A stretch of 33,167 nt of DNA from positions 1 through 33,167 of IMG/VR virus record IMGVR_UViG_3300027668_001681; one strand, given 5' to 3'. Below are positions 18,493-26,010 of the stretch, one piece after another (position 1 is the first letter of the stretch; each line of letters opens with the position of its first letter). The notes under the pieces were generated by a model that did no database searches, was not told the DNA's origin, and saw only the letters and a list, made by a program, of their open reading frames with translations. The DNA is from a virus. Position numbers and translations under genes: made by a program.

Positions 18493-19107
18493 ATGAAAAC
18501 ATTAAATGAAAACTCAAGTGTTAAGGTAGAAGGCCACGTTGTAATCAAAGACTTTGATTCAGGTGAAGTTTTACTTGACAAATACAACGCAATAAACTTT
18601 CAGAATTTTGCAATGGCAGTAGCAAAGGCTATGGCTAACCAAGCAATTGCTGGAAGTACAGAAAAATATTTTATATCCAAATTAGCGTTTGGTTATGGAG
18701 GCACAACGATTGGTGCGAATGGAAATATTACATATAAAGATGCTAGAGTATCCGGAGAAGCTGTAAGTGGATTATATTCACCCAGTCCAGCTACAATTGG
18801 TGCAAACGCAGTAACAGATCCACTGCAAGTAGCAGTAACAACATTTACTGTAAACAATGCACAGAATCAACCATATTCAGATTTAGAATGTAAAACTATT
18901 TTAGATTACAATCAACCTGATGCAACTGGGCCAGCTATAGATAATTCAGCAAACTTTGATACAGCAGATGATTTTGTATTTGATGAAATTGCATTAATGA
19001 CTGAAGCCGGAACATACTTAACACATTTAATTTTTCATCCTATCCAAAAAAGTAATAACAGAAAGTTAGAGATACTTTATACTCTAAGAATAAGAGCAGG
19101 AGTTTAA
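18493..19107 (+). CDS. Virion structural protein, unassigned (204 aa)
   Basis: No T4 homologue is recognised. The N-terminus (VKVEGHVVIKDFDSGEVLLD, YNAINFQNFAMAVAKAMANQ) and a glycine-rich FGYGGTTIGANG segment at about residue 70 resemble a family of small tail-module proteins found behind the wedge genes of marine T4-like phages, usually labelled virion structural protein. The C-terminus (FDEIALMTEAGTYLTHLIFH, then KLEILYTLRIRAGV) is strand-rich and polar. There is no signal peptide or coiled coil. It has its own late box (18465) and AAGGA ribosome binding site nine bases before ATG. Three bases separate it from the next gene, so the two are co-transcribed. A short tail fibre or baseplate plug role is possible but not shown. 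Confidence 0.65.
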   Translation: MKTLNENSSVKVEGHVVIKDFDSGEVLLDKYNAINFQNFAMAVAKAMANQAIAGSTEKYFISKLAFGYGGTTIGANGNITYKDARVSGEAVSGLYSPSPATIGANAVTDPLQVAVTTFTVNNAQNQPYSDLECKTILDYNQPDATGPAIDNSANFDTADDFVFDEIALMTEAGTYLTHLIFHPIQKSNNRKLEILYTLRIRAGV

Positions 19108-19110
19108 CAT

Positions 19111-20142
19111 ATGGCATATACAATAAATAAATTTGGCGTAGCTGATATTATAGTAGAAGATGCTGAACTGAATACAACCACTTCATTAAGTTTAGTAGGT
19201 AAAGACAGACTTGGATATGGCGAAGCTATTGCACAAAACTCTGTTAAGCTATTAGAAAATTTTGCTAGTGAAACAGCACCAACAGACGCACAAGCAATAG
19301 AAGGTCAGCTATGGTGGAAGCCTAGCACAAACATATTACACATTAGACACACTCCTATTGTTAGCGGTGTTGCAGGAACTCCAGTATGGTTAACAATTGA
19401 TGCTGGCAGTAGTCTTGTAAAGATTTTAGACAGTGACGGTACAACATTGCATAACGTATTTGTAGAACGTGCAAACGGCGTTCCAGTAAGCATAGCAAGT
19501 TCAGAAGCACAGTGGACTATTGCTACTTCAGATATACATCATGCATTCTTTACAGACGATAGAACTGGAACAACGGGTGCAGCAACAATCAACCCAGGAC
19601 TTAACTTAAATACTAAGTCAACATCAGACATGTCAGTTAACACTCCAAAACTTACAACGAAGAAAATTACAACCGGTGGTAACACGGTAGCTGGAACAAT
19701 TGATGGTACGTGGACACTAGTTGCAGGCGCAAAGCTACAAGCAACATATGCGGATATTGCGGAGCTATACACGTCATCTGAAGAATACGAGCCAGGCACA
19801 TTAGTAATGTTAGATGAATTAGATGAATCACTGCATGAGGTAACTCAAACACAACATGCACAAGATCCAGACATATTTGGAATAGTAACAACTGATCCAG
19901 CAATGTTAATGAACAGTACAGCAGAAGGTACTACTGTTGGTGTAGCGTTGGCTGGTAGAGTGCCTTGTAAAGTTACAGGTATCATACAAAAGGGCGACAG
20001 GATTATATCAAGTGACGTACCCGGGCACGGCAAGTCGGGGCGTGGATTAGATCACAATTGGAGACATGTTGTAGGCAGAGCCTTAGAATCAAAAACAACA
20101 TTAGACGAAGGTATAATTGAAGTAGTAGTTGGAGCAAAGTAA
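19111..20142 (+). CDS. Tail fibre-like structural protein (343 aa)
   Basis: Residues 1-100 include EGQLWWKPSTNILHI and PVWLTID. This GQLWW...L...W pattern is common in tail fibre-type proteins of marine myophages. The C-terminal third starts with a YADIAELYTSSEEYEPGTLV segment (about residue 213). It continues with FGIVTTDPAMLMNS, VGVALAGRVPCKVTG and IQKGDRIISSD, a conserved beta-rich C-terminal module in many phage fibre and virion proteins. This may be a trimerising or receptor-side cap. The middle (LNLNTKSTSDMSVNTPKLTT) is low-complexity and shaft-like. It ends directly against the next ATG (TAA then ATG). It is likely a distal tail component; the receptor is unknown. Confidence 0.7.
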   Translation: MAYTINKFGVADIIVEDAELNTTTSLSLVGKDRLGYGEAIAQNSVKLLENFASETAPTDAQAIEGQLWWKPSTNILHIRHTPIVSGVAGTPVWLTIDAGSSLVKILDSDGTTLHNVFVERANGVPVSIASSEAQWTIATSDIHHAFFTDDRTGTTGAATINPGLNLNTKSTSDMSVNTPKLTTKKITTGGNTVAGTIDGTWTLVAGAKLQATYADIAELYTSSEEYEPGTLVMLDELDESLHEVTQTQHAQDPDIFGIVTTDPAMLMNSTAEGTTVGVALAGRVPCKVTGIIQKGDRIISSDVPGHGKSGRGLDHNWRHVVGRALESKTTLDEGIIEVVVGAK

Positions 20143-21600
20143 ATGCCGTATCCGTCAAGACCAGTTAATGTAAATAATAATGCAGCGGAAACTCCTACCG
20201 GAGCCACTGACGGACGAATCAAGGCAGCGGAGTGGAATGAACTAGTCCGATACTATAATGAAATATGGGCTGACAAAATAGCAGTACCAGTGTTTGATGC
20301 AGCTCATCATACTGATGTAGAGAGACGTTTTGGCTGGGGCCAAACACCAGCAGCATATACTCCGTTAGTTGACAACACTCAAGTAATATTAATAAATCAC
20401 ATAAACCAATCAGTTGCTCAATTAAATGCTGGCGTTGTTCATCAAGACGATCAGGCCGCACCTGTAACTAATTCAATTAAACCACAGTTCGCAGATACAT
20501 ATCCAATGAACTTAATCACTGCTACACACTACATTGGCATACTAGACAAGATAGAATCATTAACAACTAACAAATACCTAAGCGACTTTAATGACTTAAA
20601 CTTAGCGGAACAAGTTTCGACTAACACTGCTACATGGACTGATGACCTAGCAGTAGAACATAAATTTACATTTAATACATACAGTGATGCAAGACATTTT
20701 TTTAACAGCGGTGGTGAACTAACATTTGAACTATCAATGGCGCAAGGCGGTAGTGCCGGTAACATGGTGTGGCAAGAACTATTTGATCAATTTGATAGTA
20801 TACGTATAGGTGCAGAAACTTGTAAAGTTGTTACTGATGATGCTGGACAGTTTGATGTTATTGGCACAAGCTCAATTGTACCAAAGGGATTCTATACTGG
20901 AATCAACTACAATGGTGGTGTCTCTCAATATACCACAGTATTAGACGCTGGTGTATTTAGATATGCACCTGGCGACACGACACATGCATACGTGTTTGTA
21001 CACAGTGAATATAATAGTAGAAGAATTAGAATACAATTAAAAGCAGAAGAGGCTAACAACAAATTTAATATATATGCTAGAGTTATTTTAGTAGAAGATG
21101 CAGACGATACATATGATATTACACAAGACATAACATTAACATCTGGTTATTCACAGCCAGCTAACGCAACTACTAGAGCAAGCGATCGTACAGTGAACGC
21201 AGTTGTATATCAATTTGATGAACGACTAGCACCTACTGTAACAGAACATGTTGGATGGACTGAGACAGATGTATCTGCAAGCGCAGCGGCAGCTGATATA
21301 GTAGAATACTTTACAGGTGTATTAAACCAAACAGACTTTACAATAGCACAAGCACTTGGAAGTAGTATACAAATTGGTGAAATAACAATAGATGACGTAG
21401 AGCAACAACCAACAGTTGACTATACATTAAGTGGGCAAGTAGTTACATTTATAACAGCACCAGCTGCAGCAACAGCTATTAAGGTTACTATAGTTAGCGG
21501 TCAGTTAACTAATTGGACATCAGCTGATCCAGGCAATGATTGGAATCAAACTGTTGATCCAACTGACGACCCTACTGTTTATACAGATCCAACCAACTAA
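20143..21600 (+). CDS. Virion/tail structural protein with beta module (485 aa)
   Basis: No T4 equivalent is recognised. Residues about 25-110 are helical and polar (GRIKAAEWNELVRYYNEIWA, QVILINHINQSVAQLNAG). Residues about 165-200 contain FNTYSDARHFFNSGGELTFE, a motif I know from virion proteins of marine T4-like phages. The middle is beta-rich. Residues 388-453 are a third copy of the short beta module also found twice in the giant protein. The tail end (DWNQTVDPTDDPTVYTDPTN) is acidic and unstructured. It is the last gene of the structural block. The following 82 bp gap has promoters and no obvious terminator hairpin. Confidence 0.7.
   Translation: MPYPSRPVNVNNNAAETPTGATDGRIKAAEWNELVRYYNEIWADKIAVPVFDAAHHTDVERRFGWGQTPAAYTPLVDNTQVILINHINQSVAQLNAGVVHQDDQAAPVTNSIKPQFADTYPMNLITATHYIGILDKIESLTTNKYLSDFNDLNLAEQVSTNTATWTDDLAVEHKFTFNTYSDARHFFNSGGELTFELSMAQGGSAGNMVWQELFDQFDSIRIGAETCKVVTDDAGQFDVIGTSSIVPKGFYTGINYNGGVSQYTTVLDAGVFRYAPGDTTHAYVFVHSEYNSRRIRIQLKAEEANNKFNIYARVILVEDADDTYDITQDITLTSGYSQPANATTRASDRTVNAVVYQFDERLAPTVTEHVGWTETDVSASAAAADIVEYFTGVLNQTDFTIAQALGSSIQIGEITIDDVEQQPTVDYTLSGQVVTFITAPAAATAIKVTIVSGQLTNWTSADPGNDWNQTVDPTDDPTVYTDPTN
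21304..21501 (+). repeat. Dispersed beta module, copy 3 (mosaic)
   Basis: Residues 388-453 of the 485-residue protein read FTGVLNQTDFTIAQALG, IQIGEITIDDVEQQP, YTLSGQVVTFITAPAAA. The first 47 bases follow copy 1 at 14345 (45 of 47) and the later part follows copy 2 at 15532 (27 of 29), so it looks like a mosaic of the two. Confidence 0.75.
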
Positions 21601-21618
21601 ACTAATCACAAAACACCA

Positions 21619-21647
21619 TTGACAAATCACCATAAATAGTGTATTAT
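21619..21647 (+). promoter_or_regulatory. Sigma70-type promoter (TTGACA, 17 bp, TATTAT)
   Basis: A perfect -35 TTGACA at 21619-21624 is followed after 17 bp by TATTAT at 21642-21647 (five of six consensus bases). It would let host RNA polymerase transcribe the accessory operon early. The gap is A+T-rich, so the -10 alone is weak evidence; the exact -35 and spacing carry the call. Confidence 0.6.
21631..21638 (+). promoter_or_regulatory. Late promoter box CATAAATA inside the sigma70 spacer
   Basis: CATAAATA followed by GTGTAT repeats the 13-mer ATAAATAGTGTAT found at 18466-18478. It lies between the -35 and -10 of the sigma70 promoter, so the operon could be read both early and late. Confidence 0.6.
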
Positions 21648-21682
21648 ATATGTATATAATAATATTCTAACAGGAGAGCTCT

Positions 21683-22030
21683 ATGGACGAACGACTTGAA
21701 AAAGCATTAGACTTTAGTAACTATGCACTAACTATCAACAATCAAAAAAGAAACATTAGAAACAGAGTAGCACAGCTACAGATTGTACACTACATGGGCG
21801 GAGTGTTCTTAGCAGATCATGGAACAATTGCATTTGTAAAAACGTTAGTAGACATGAAGCATAAGAAATTTATTGTAATAGACAGTAAGAATAATCCAAT
21901 CACAGTAAAAAGTGTTAAAGAATTATTAGAAAAATTAATGGACGCATACATTAGTGCTACTACAGAATTTGATATTGAAAACGAAAAGCTGAAGAAAGCA
22001 CGTAATATTAAAACAATAATGGATTGGTAA
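21683..22030 (+). CDS. Small conserved phage protein of unknown function (115 aa)
   Basis: I do not recognise a function. The protein is charged and soluble, with no signal peptide or membrane helix. The N-terminal half (residues 1-40) and the C-terminal third (SVKELLEKLMDAYISATTEF, then DIENEKLKKARNIKTIMDW) look helical. The middle has two short strands (GTIAFVKTLVDM, KKFIVIDSKNNPITV). AGGAG at 21672-21676 is a strong ribosome binding site for the ATG at 21683. Its TAA overlaps the ATG of the next gene (TAATG), so it is the first gene of the accessory operon behind the dual promoter. It could be regulatory or an early takeover protein, but nothing in the sequence proves that. Confidence 0.75.
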   Translation: MDERLEKALDFSNYALTINNQKRNIRNRVAQLQIVHYMGGVFLADHGTIAFVKTLVDMKHKKFIVIDSKNNPITVKSVKELLEKLMDAYISATTEFDIENEKLKKARNIKTIMDW

Positions 22031-22929
22031 TGACCGAATACGATGCCAAGCAAGGCGTATGTTTCTTTGCTTACAATAACGATCAATTAGATTATGTAAA
22101 GATGGCTATACTTGCCTCTAAGTATGTTAAGAAGAACTTAAACTTACCAGTCTGTTTAATCACAGACGAGGGATCAGAAAGCTGGCTAGAACAAAGTCAT
22201 TCCAAAGAAGTTATTAACGAAGCGTTTGATTATATTGTAATTACAAACGACGAAATGAAAACAAACACTAGACAACACTTTGATAGTCCGTGGGCTAATT
22301 TTGCAGCGCAATTTAATAACAGCAACAAACATAAGATATATCAATACAGTCCATTTGAACAAACACTATTACTGGACATTGACTACATTGTAAAAACAGA
22401 TGCACTACTTAAATACTTTGATGATCGACACCCAGTGTGTATGTTTGACAACGCATTAACAGTTAGAAATGAATTGCCAGCTGAGCGAGAACGGTTCTTG
22501 TTTGATGCTGGAATTAAAATGTGGTGGAGTACAGTTGTGTATTTTGATCGCAGTGATTACAGCGAATTATTTTTTAATACGTGGGCACACGTTGCAGACA
22601 ATTATGAATTCTATCAGTACCTATACAACTTTCCAAGTAAGCTATTCCGCACAGACTATTGTGTAAGTATAGCAGTACACATACTTGCTGGCATGCAAGA
22701 CAATCAATCGTACCTTGGAAATTTTGATGACACTTCACTAGTAAATATAAATCAGAAAGATGATATTATAGAAACACAAAGTATTAATGAATGGATAGTA
22801 CTATCACATGATCAGAAAGAAGAATGGAAAAATATTCTAGTTAAACTAGATAAACAGGACGTACACGTAATGAACAAGCGAGCATTAAACAGAGTTCAGG
22901 ATACGTTGTTGGAGTATTTTAATGAGTGA
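22030..22929 (+). CDS. GT-A fold glycosyltransferase-like protein with DxD
   Basis: The start is ATG at 22030, overlapping the upstream stop; a TTG six bases earlier is possible but unnecessary. The 299-residue protein opens with GVCFFAYNNDQLDYVKMAIL and LPVCLITDEGS, the Rossmann-like start of GT-A transferases. It then has LLLDIDYIV with the metal/nucleotide-sugar DxD at Asp116-Asp118. Residues about 150-175 (RFLFDAGIKMWWSTVVYFDR) and the C-terminal helices fit an acceptor-side region. The likely reaction is transfer of a sugar from a nucleotide donor; acceptor and donor are unknown. Host LPS, phage glycoprotein and modified DNA are all possible. The next gene, overlapping by eight bases, encodes a similar protein without DxD, so the two may act as a pair. 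Confidence 0.65.
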   Translation: MTEYDAKQGVCFFAYNNDQLDYVKMAILASKYVKKNLNLPVCLITDEGSESWLEQSHSKEVINEAFDYIVITNDEMKTNTRQHFDSPWANFAAQFNNSNKHKIYQYSPFEQTLLLDIDYIVKTDALLKYFDDRHPVCMFDNALTVRNELPAERERFLFDAGIKMWWSTVVYFDRSDYSELFFNTWAHVADNYEFYQYLYNFPSKLFRTDYCVSIAVHILAGMQDNQSYLGNFDDTSLVNINQKDDIIETQSINEWIVLSHDQKEEWKNILVKLDKQDVHVMNKRALNRVQDTLLEYFNE

Positions 22930-23776
22930 GAAAGAACATAGAGGCTATGTAATATTAGCAATGCAAGACTTTGAATATGAGCAAGCTACTGCTCTTGCAT
23001 ACAGTATTAAGATACATAACAAAGATGCTAGCGTAGCATTAGTAACTAATTATATTGATCGAGTGCCAGCACACTATACTGATATATTTGATCATATAAT
23101 TGCATTACCGTTTGGGTCAAATGAAATTACAAGAACAAACGATTGGCAACTATACTGGGCAACTCCATACACACATAATATTGTTATTGATTGTGCTAGC
23201 CTTGTTAAAGAAAATCATATCACTGCATGGGAATATTTAGAAGATCATTATGATATGTATTTGTTTAACAATGTGTTTGACTTTAAAGGAATACCAGTAG
23301 AGAATAAAAAGTTTAATACATTCCAAGAAGAATATAAACTTAACACAGTATACTCGCATATGTATTATTTTAAACACGATACAGATTTAGCACTTGCATT
23401 CTTTAAACTAGCAGATGTGTTTATGCAGAACTGGAGAGATGTGTTTAATAATTATTTTACACAGGCACATGTTCCAACACATTATGATAGTAACATCATG
23501 TACAGCTTGCTTAATACAATTGTATTACACGACAGTAGGCCTATACATACTAACATTATTCAAACAGTAGACATGCCCAGTACATTAGAAAACAGATCAA
23601 TAGGCAAGTGGGACAAGTGGACTGATAGACTAAATGTATGGAACAGTAATGGAGCAAAGGTAAAGATTCAAAACTTTGCAATAGCTACAAACCTATACTA
23701 CGGAGAACAAGAGTTCATAACAGAAGATATTTTTAATGGTCACAGAGACACTTACAAGCAAACAGCAAAACGATAA
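22922..23776 (+). CDS. Glycosyltransferase-like paralogue lacking DxD
   Basis: The layout matches the preceding protein: GYVILAMQDFEYEQATALAY, VALVTNYIDRVP, and then at the DxD position NIVIDCASLVKEN. Asp90 is kept but the second Asp is Ala92. The rest (YDMYLFNNVFDFKGIP, YSHMYYFKHDTDLALAFFKL) resembles the same family. It may be an inactive partner, use a metal-independent mechanism, or serve as a binding subunit. It starts inside the last eight bases of the upstream gene and its own 3' end overlaps the next gene by 41 bp. There is no membrane segment or signal peptide. Common descent with the neighbour is judged by eye from the shared order of motifs. Confidence 0.55.
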   Translation: MSEKEHRGYVILAMQDFEYEQATALAYSIKIHNKDASVALVTNYIDRVPAHYTDIFDHIIALPFGSNEITRTNDWQLYWATPYTHNIVIDCASLVKENHITAWEYLEDHYDMYLFNNVFDFKGIPVENKKFNTFQEEYKLNTVYSHMYYFKHDTDLALAFFKLADVFMQNWRDVFNNYFTQAHVPTHYDSNIMYSLLNTIVLHDSRPIHTNIIQTVDMPSTLENRSIGKWDKWTDRLNVWNSNGAKVKIQNFAIATNLYYGEQEFITEDIFNGHRDTYKQTAKR

Positions 23777-24716
23777 TCTTCGATCATACTTTGTAGTATT
23801 TGATACACACAGTGGTAAGATACATAAGATTAATAATAGTTATGTTGAAACAGTTGACGATGCACACACGCAAATAGAAACCGTTAACTCTGTTTGCAAT
23901 GATATTATTAAAGGCAAAAAGTCTTTAAAGAAATATGGAATGGTGTGGGATGTTGTCAACGAAAAGTGGGACATTGGCAAGCGCAGTACAACATTAATAA
24001 TTGAATCAAAACATAATAAGTTAATTCCATTTGATAAGAATATTGATCCAAGTACTGCTGAAATATTTGTAAAAGTATTTTACGATGCTCGTAAAATTGT
24101 AGTGGAAGCTAATAGAGAAAACATAACAAGTATAAAAAATCTAAGTGACATAACAGAAATATCAACTACTGAAACAAATCTACTAGATATTTATGTTACA
24201 AGAAAAAACGACCCAGATTATTTAATTAATACTATTAACATTGACCCATTAACATTATTTAAAAGAGGAAGACAGGATATATTTTTAAAAGATAGTTTAA
24301 GCACACATGTTGATTGGGAGAACATTAGCCTGTATGCAAAGTCAGTATTCAATACATACGGATGGAACATTCAGTCAGCCAACGCCAATACTGCTTCAAC
24401 AGGAACACACAAAGTTGTACAACAATCAAATGTTGAAGATAGTTTTAACATAAATATTAACGTAGTAGATAATGTTATGAATATTGAAAGTAAGTTAACA
24501 GACGCAGAGAAATATTTCTTTGATGGGCGCAACAAAATGCGTTTTGTTGTATGCAACAATCATATAGATAATTTAGTTGGAGCATTTGAAGTATCAACTG
24601 ATCAGCTATTACAAGATATGTCAACAGTTAATATAAATTTTAAATGGCCCGACAACCCTATACTACTATACAAAAACAATTACCTAGCAGTAAGCACACA
24701 CGGAGAAACAGCATGA
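23736..24716 (+). CDS. Phage protein of unknown function (326 aa)
   Basis: I do not recognise it. The start at ATG 23736 gives a 41 bp overlap with the previous gene. No other in-frame start lies before residue 69, and the sequence is already protein-like from SYFVVFDTHSGKIHKINNSY onward. The protein is strand-rich in the first 190 residues (TTLIIESKHNKLIPFD, AEIFVKVFYDARKIVVEANR), then more helical (WENISLYAKSVFNTYGW). The C-terminal part has EDSFNININVVDNVMNIESK and a DAEKYFFDGRNKMRF segment. It has no metal-binding cysteines, nucleotide loop or signal peptide. It lies between glycosyltransferase-like genes and shares an ATGA junction with the next one, so it probably belongs to the same process. 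Confidence 0.65.
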   Translation: MVTETLTSKQQNDNLRSYFVVFDTHSGKIHKINNSYVETVDDAHTQIETVNSVCNDIIKGKKSLKKYGMVWDVVNEKWDIGKRSTTLIIESKHNKLIPFDKNIDPSTAEIFVKVFYDARKIVVEANRENITSIKNLSDITEISTTETNLLDIYVTRKNDPDYLINTINIDPLTLFKRGRQDIFLKDSLSTHVDWENISLYAKSVFNTYGWNIQSANANTASTGTHKVVQQSNVEDSFNININVVDNVMNIESKLTDAEKYFFDGRNKMRFVVCNNHIDNLVGAFEVSTDQLLQDMSTVNINFKWPDNPILLYKNNYLAVSTHGETA

Positions 24717-25699
24717 GCAAGATGACTAGCATAAACGAGTTTGACATTGTATTCATTAGTTACGATGAACCGAACGCAGATGAAAACTTTAACGATTTAA
24801 TTAACAAATGTCCTTGGGCTAAACGTAGCCACGGAGTATTTGGAAGTGACGCAGCACACAAAGCCGCTGCAGATTTAGCAGAGACAGATAGGTTTATAAC
24901 AATTGACGCAGATAACATTGTACGCGAAGATTTCTTTGGTGTTGAGATTGACATGAGTAAAATTAGTGATACAGATGTTGTTAGCTGGGCTGGCAAGAAT
25001 ACAATTAATGGATTAGTATATGGCAATGGCGGCATTAAGTGTTGGCCTAAAGATGTTGTGTATGGAATGCAAACACATGAGAATGCACCAGCTGGAGATA
25101 AACGAGCGCAGGTTGATTTCTGTTGGAACATTAACTACGTGCAGATGAATAATATTTACTGTGATGTAATGAATAATGCTAGTCCATTACAAGCATGGAG
25201 AGCAGGTTTCCGTGAAGGTGTTAAGATGGGACTAGTAGATGGTGACGTAGTTGATCCTACAAACTTAAAAGAATTAGTACACAATAAAAATTATAAACGA
25301 CTACTTACATGGATGAGTGTTGGTGATGACTGTGAGAATGGACTATGGGCAATCTATGGCGCACGTCTTGGATGTCACATGACAAACATCGGTAGAGAAG
25401 ATTGGGACTGGACAAACGTAAGAGACTTTGATTGGTTAACAAAATACTTTAACGAAAATGTATTACCAAACTTTGAAGCAGACAGTGACGAGCTATGCCC
25501 ACGCACAGGTATGCGTTGGAACTATAAAACATTACAAGATGAAAGCAACAGACTTGGATACGAACTACGTTCTAAATTAGATTTAGAAATTGCAGATATG
25601 GGCAAAGAAGGTTCTCGCTTCTTTAAAGAAGTATACATTAATCCTAGCCGCATGGGAGCTCAAATTAAAGAAGAACAGGTGGAAGATACATTAGAATGA
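24713..25699 (+). CDS. DxD glycosyltransferase-like protein (328 aa)
   Basis: The true start is most likely ATG at 24713, which forms ATGA with the upstream stop; the frame is open 69 bases further up but this would cost a 73 bp overlap. The sequence begins FDIVFISYDEPNADENFNDL, followed by WAKRSHGVFGSDAAHK and RFITIDADNIVREDFF with Asp65-x-Asp67. This is the usual order in GT-A (family 2-like) enzymes: strand, acceptor loop, DxD. A GNGGIKCWPK segment and WRAGFREGVKMGL further on may shape the acceptor site. The family occurs in marine T4-like phages. The donor and acceptor are unknown. It is directly followed by the acpS gene (ATGA overlap). Confidence 0.68.
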   Translation: MSKMTSINEFDIVFISYDEPNADENFNDLINKCPWAKRSHGVFGSDAAHKAAADLAETDRFITIDADNIVREDFFGVEIDMSKISDTDVVSWAGKNTINGLVYGNGGIKCWPKDVVYGMQTHENAPAGDKRAQVDFCWNINYVQMNNIYCDVMNNASPLQAWRAGFREGVKMGLVDGDVVDPTNLKELVHNKNYKRLLTWMSVGDDCENGLWAIYGARLGCHMTNIGREDWDWTNVRDFDWLTKYFNENVLPNFEADSDELCPRTGMRWNYKTLQDESNRLGYELRSKLDLEIADMGKEGSRFFKEVYINPSRMGAQIKEEQVEDTLE

Positions 25700-26010
25700 A
25701 TATAGGTGTGGACATAGTTTCTATTAATAGAATACGAACTGTATTTGAAAAATACGGAACACGGTTTACTGATCATTTTCTAACTGAGTCTGAAAAAGAA
25801 AACAAACTAACAGCAGAGTACTTAGCTAAGTGCTGGGCAGTTAAAGAGGCAGCTATTAAAGCAAGTGGTGTAGTTGATGCTAAACAATTTGCGTATGGCA
25901 AGAATGGTAAACAACCTATTGTAGTTACTGACGTTACTGGTACTTGGAACTTGAGTGTCTCAGATGAAAAAGAATATGCAATAGCAACAGTGATAAAATC
26001 AGATGAGTAA
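25696..26010 (+). CDS. acpS: Holo-[acyl-carrier-protein] synthase (4'-phosphopantetheinyl transferase, AcpS type)
   Basis: This enzyme moves 4'-phosphopantetheine from CoA to a serine of an acyl carrier protein. The family signatures are clear: MNIGVDIVSINRI with the Mg-binding Asp6, and LAKCWAVKEAAIKA with Glu51, matching Asp9 and Glu58 of E. coli AcpS. GKNGKQPIVV and LSVSDEKEYAIATVI match the E. coli LGKPRLRL and TLADERHYACATVI segments. At 104 residues it is about 20 shorter than E. coli AcpS, mainly in the loop after residue 30. It overlaps the genes on both sides. An ACP with a DSL serine motif lies 7 kb away in the same window and is the obvious substrate. Host ACP is an alternative. 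Confidence 0.93.
   Translation: MNIGVDIVSINRIRTVFEKYGTRFTDHFLTESEKENKLTAEYLAKCWAVKEAAIKASGVVDAKQFAYGKNGKQPIVVTDVTGTWNLSVSDEKEYAIATVIKSDE

Noticed and set aside
23736-23776. Frameshift joining the 284-residue and 326-residue proteins
   Set aside because: The 41 bp overlap is ordinary for this operon, there is no slippery heptamer evident, and both reading frames give complete, protein-like products.
24449-24456. CATAAATA inside the unknown gene at 23736
   Set aside because: It is about 260 bp before the next start, inside a tightly overlapping operon, and without the GTAT extension; probably chance.
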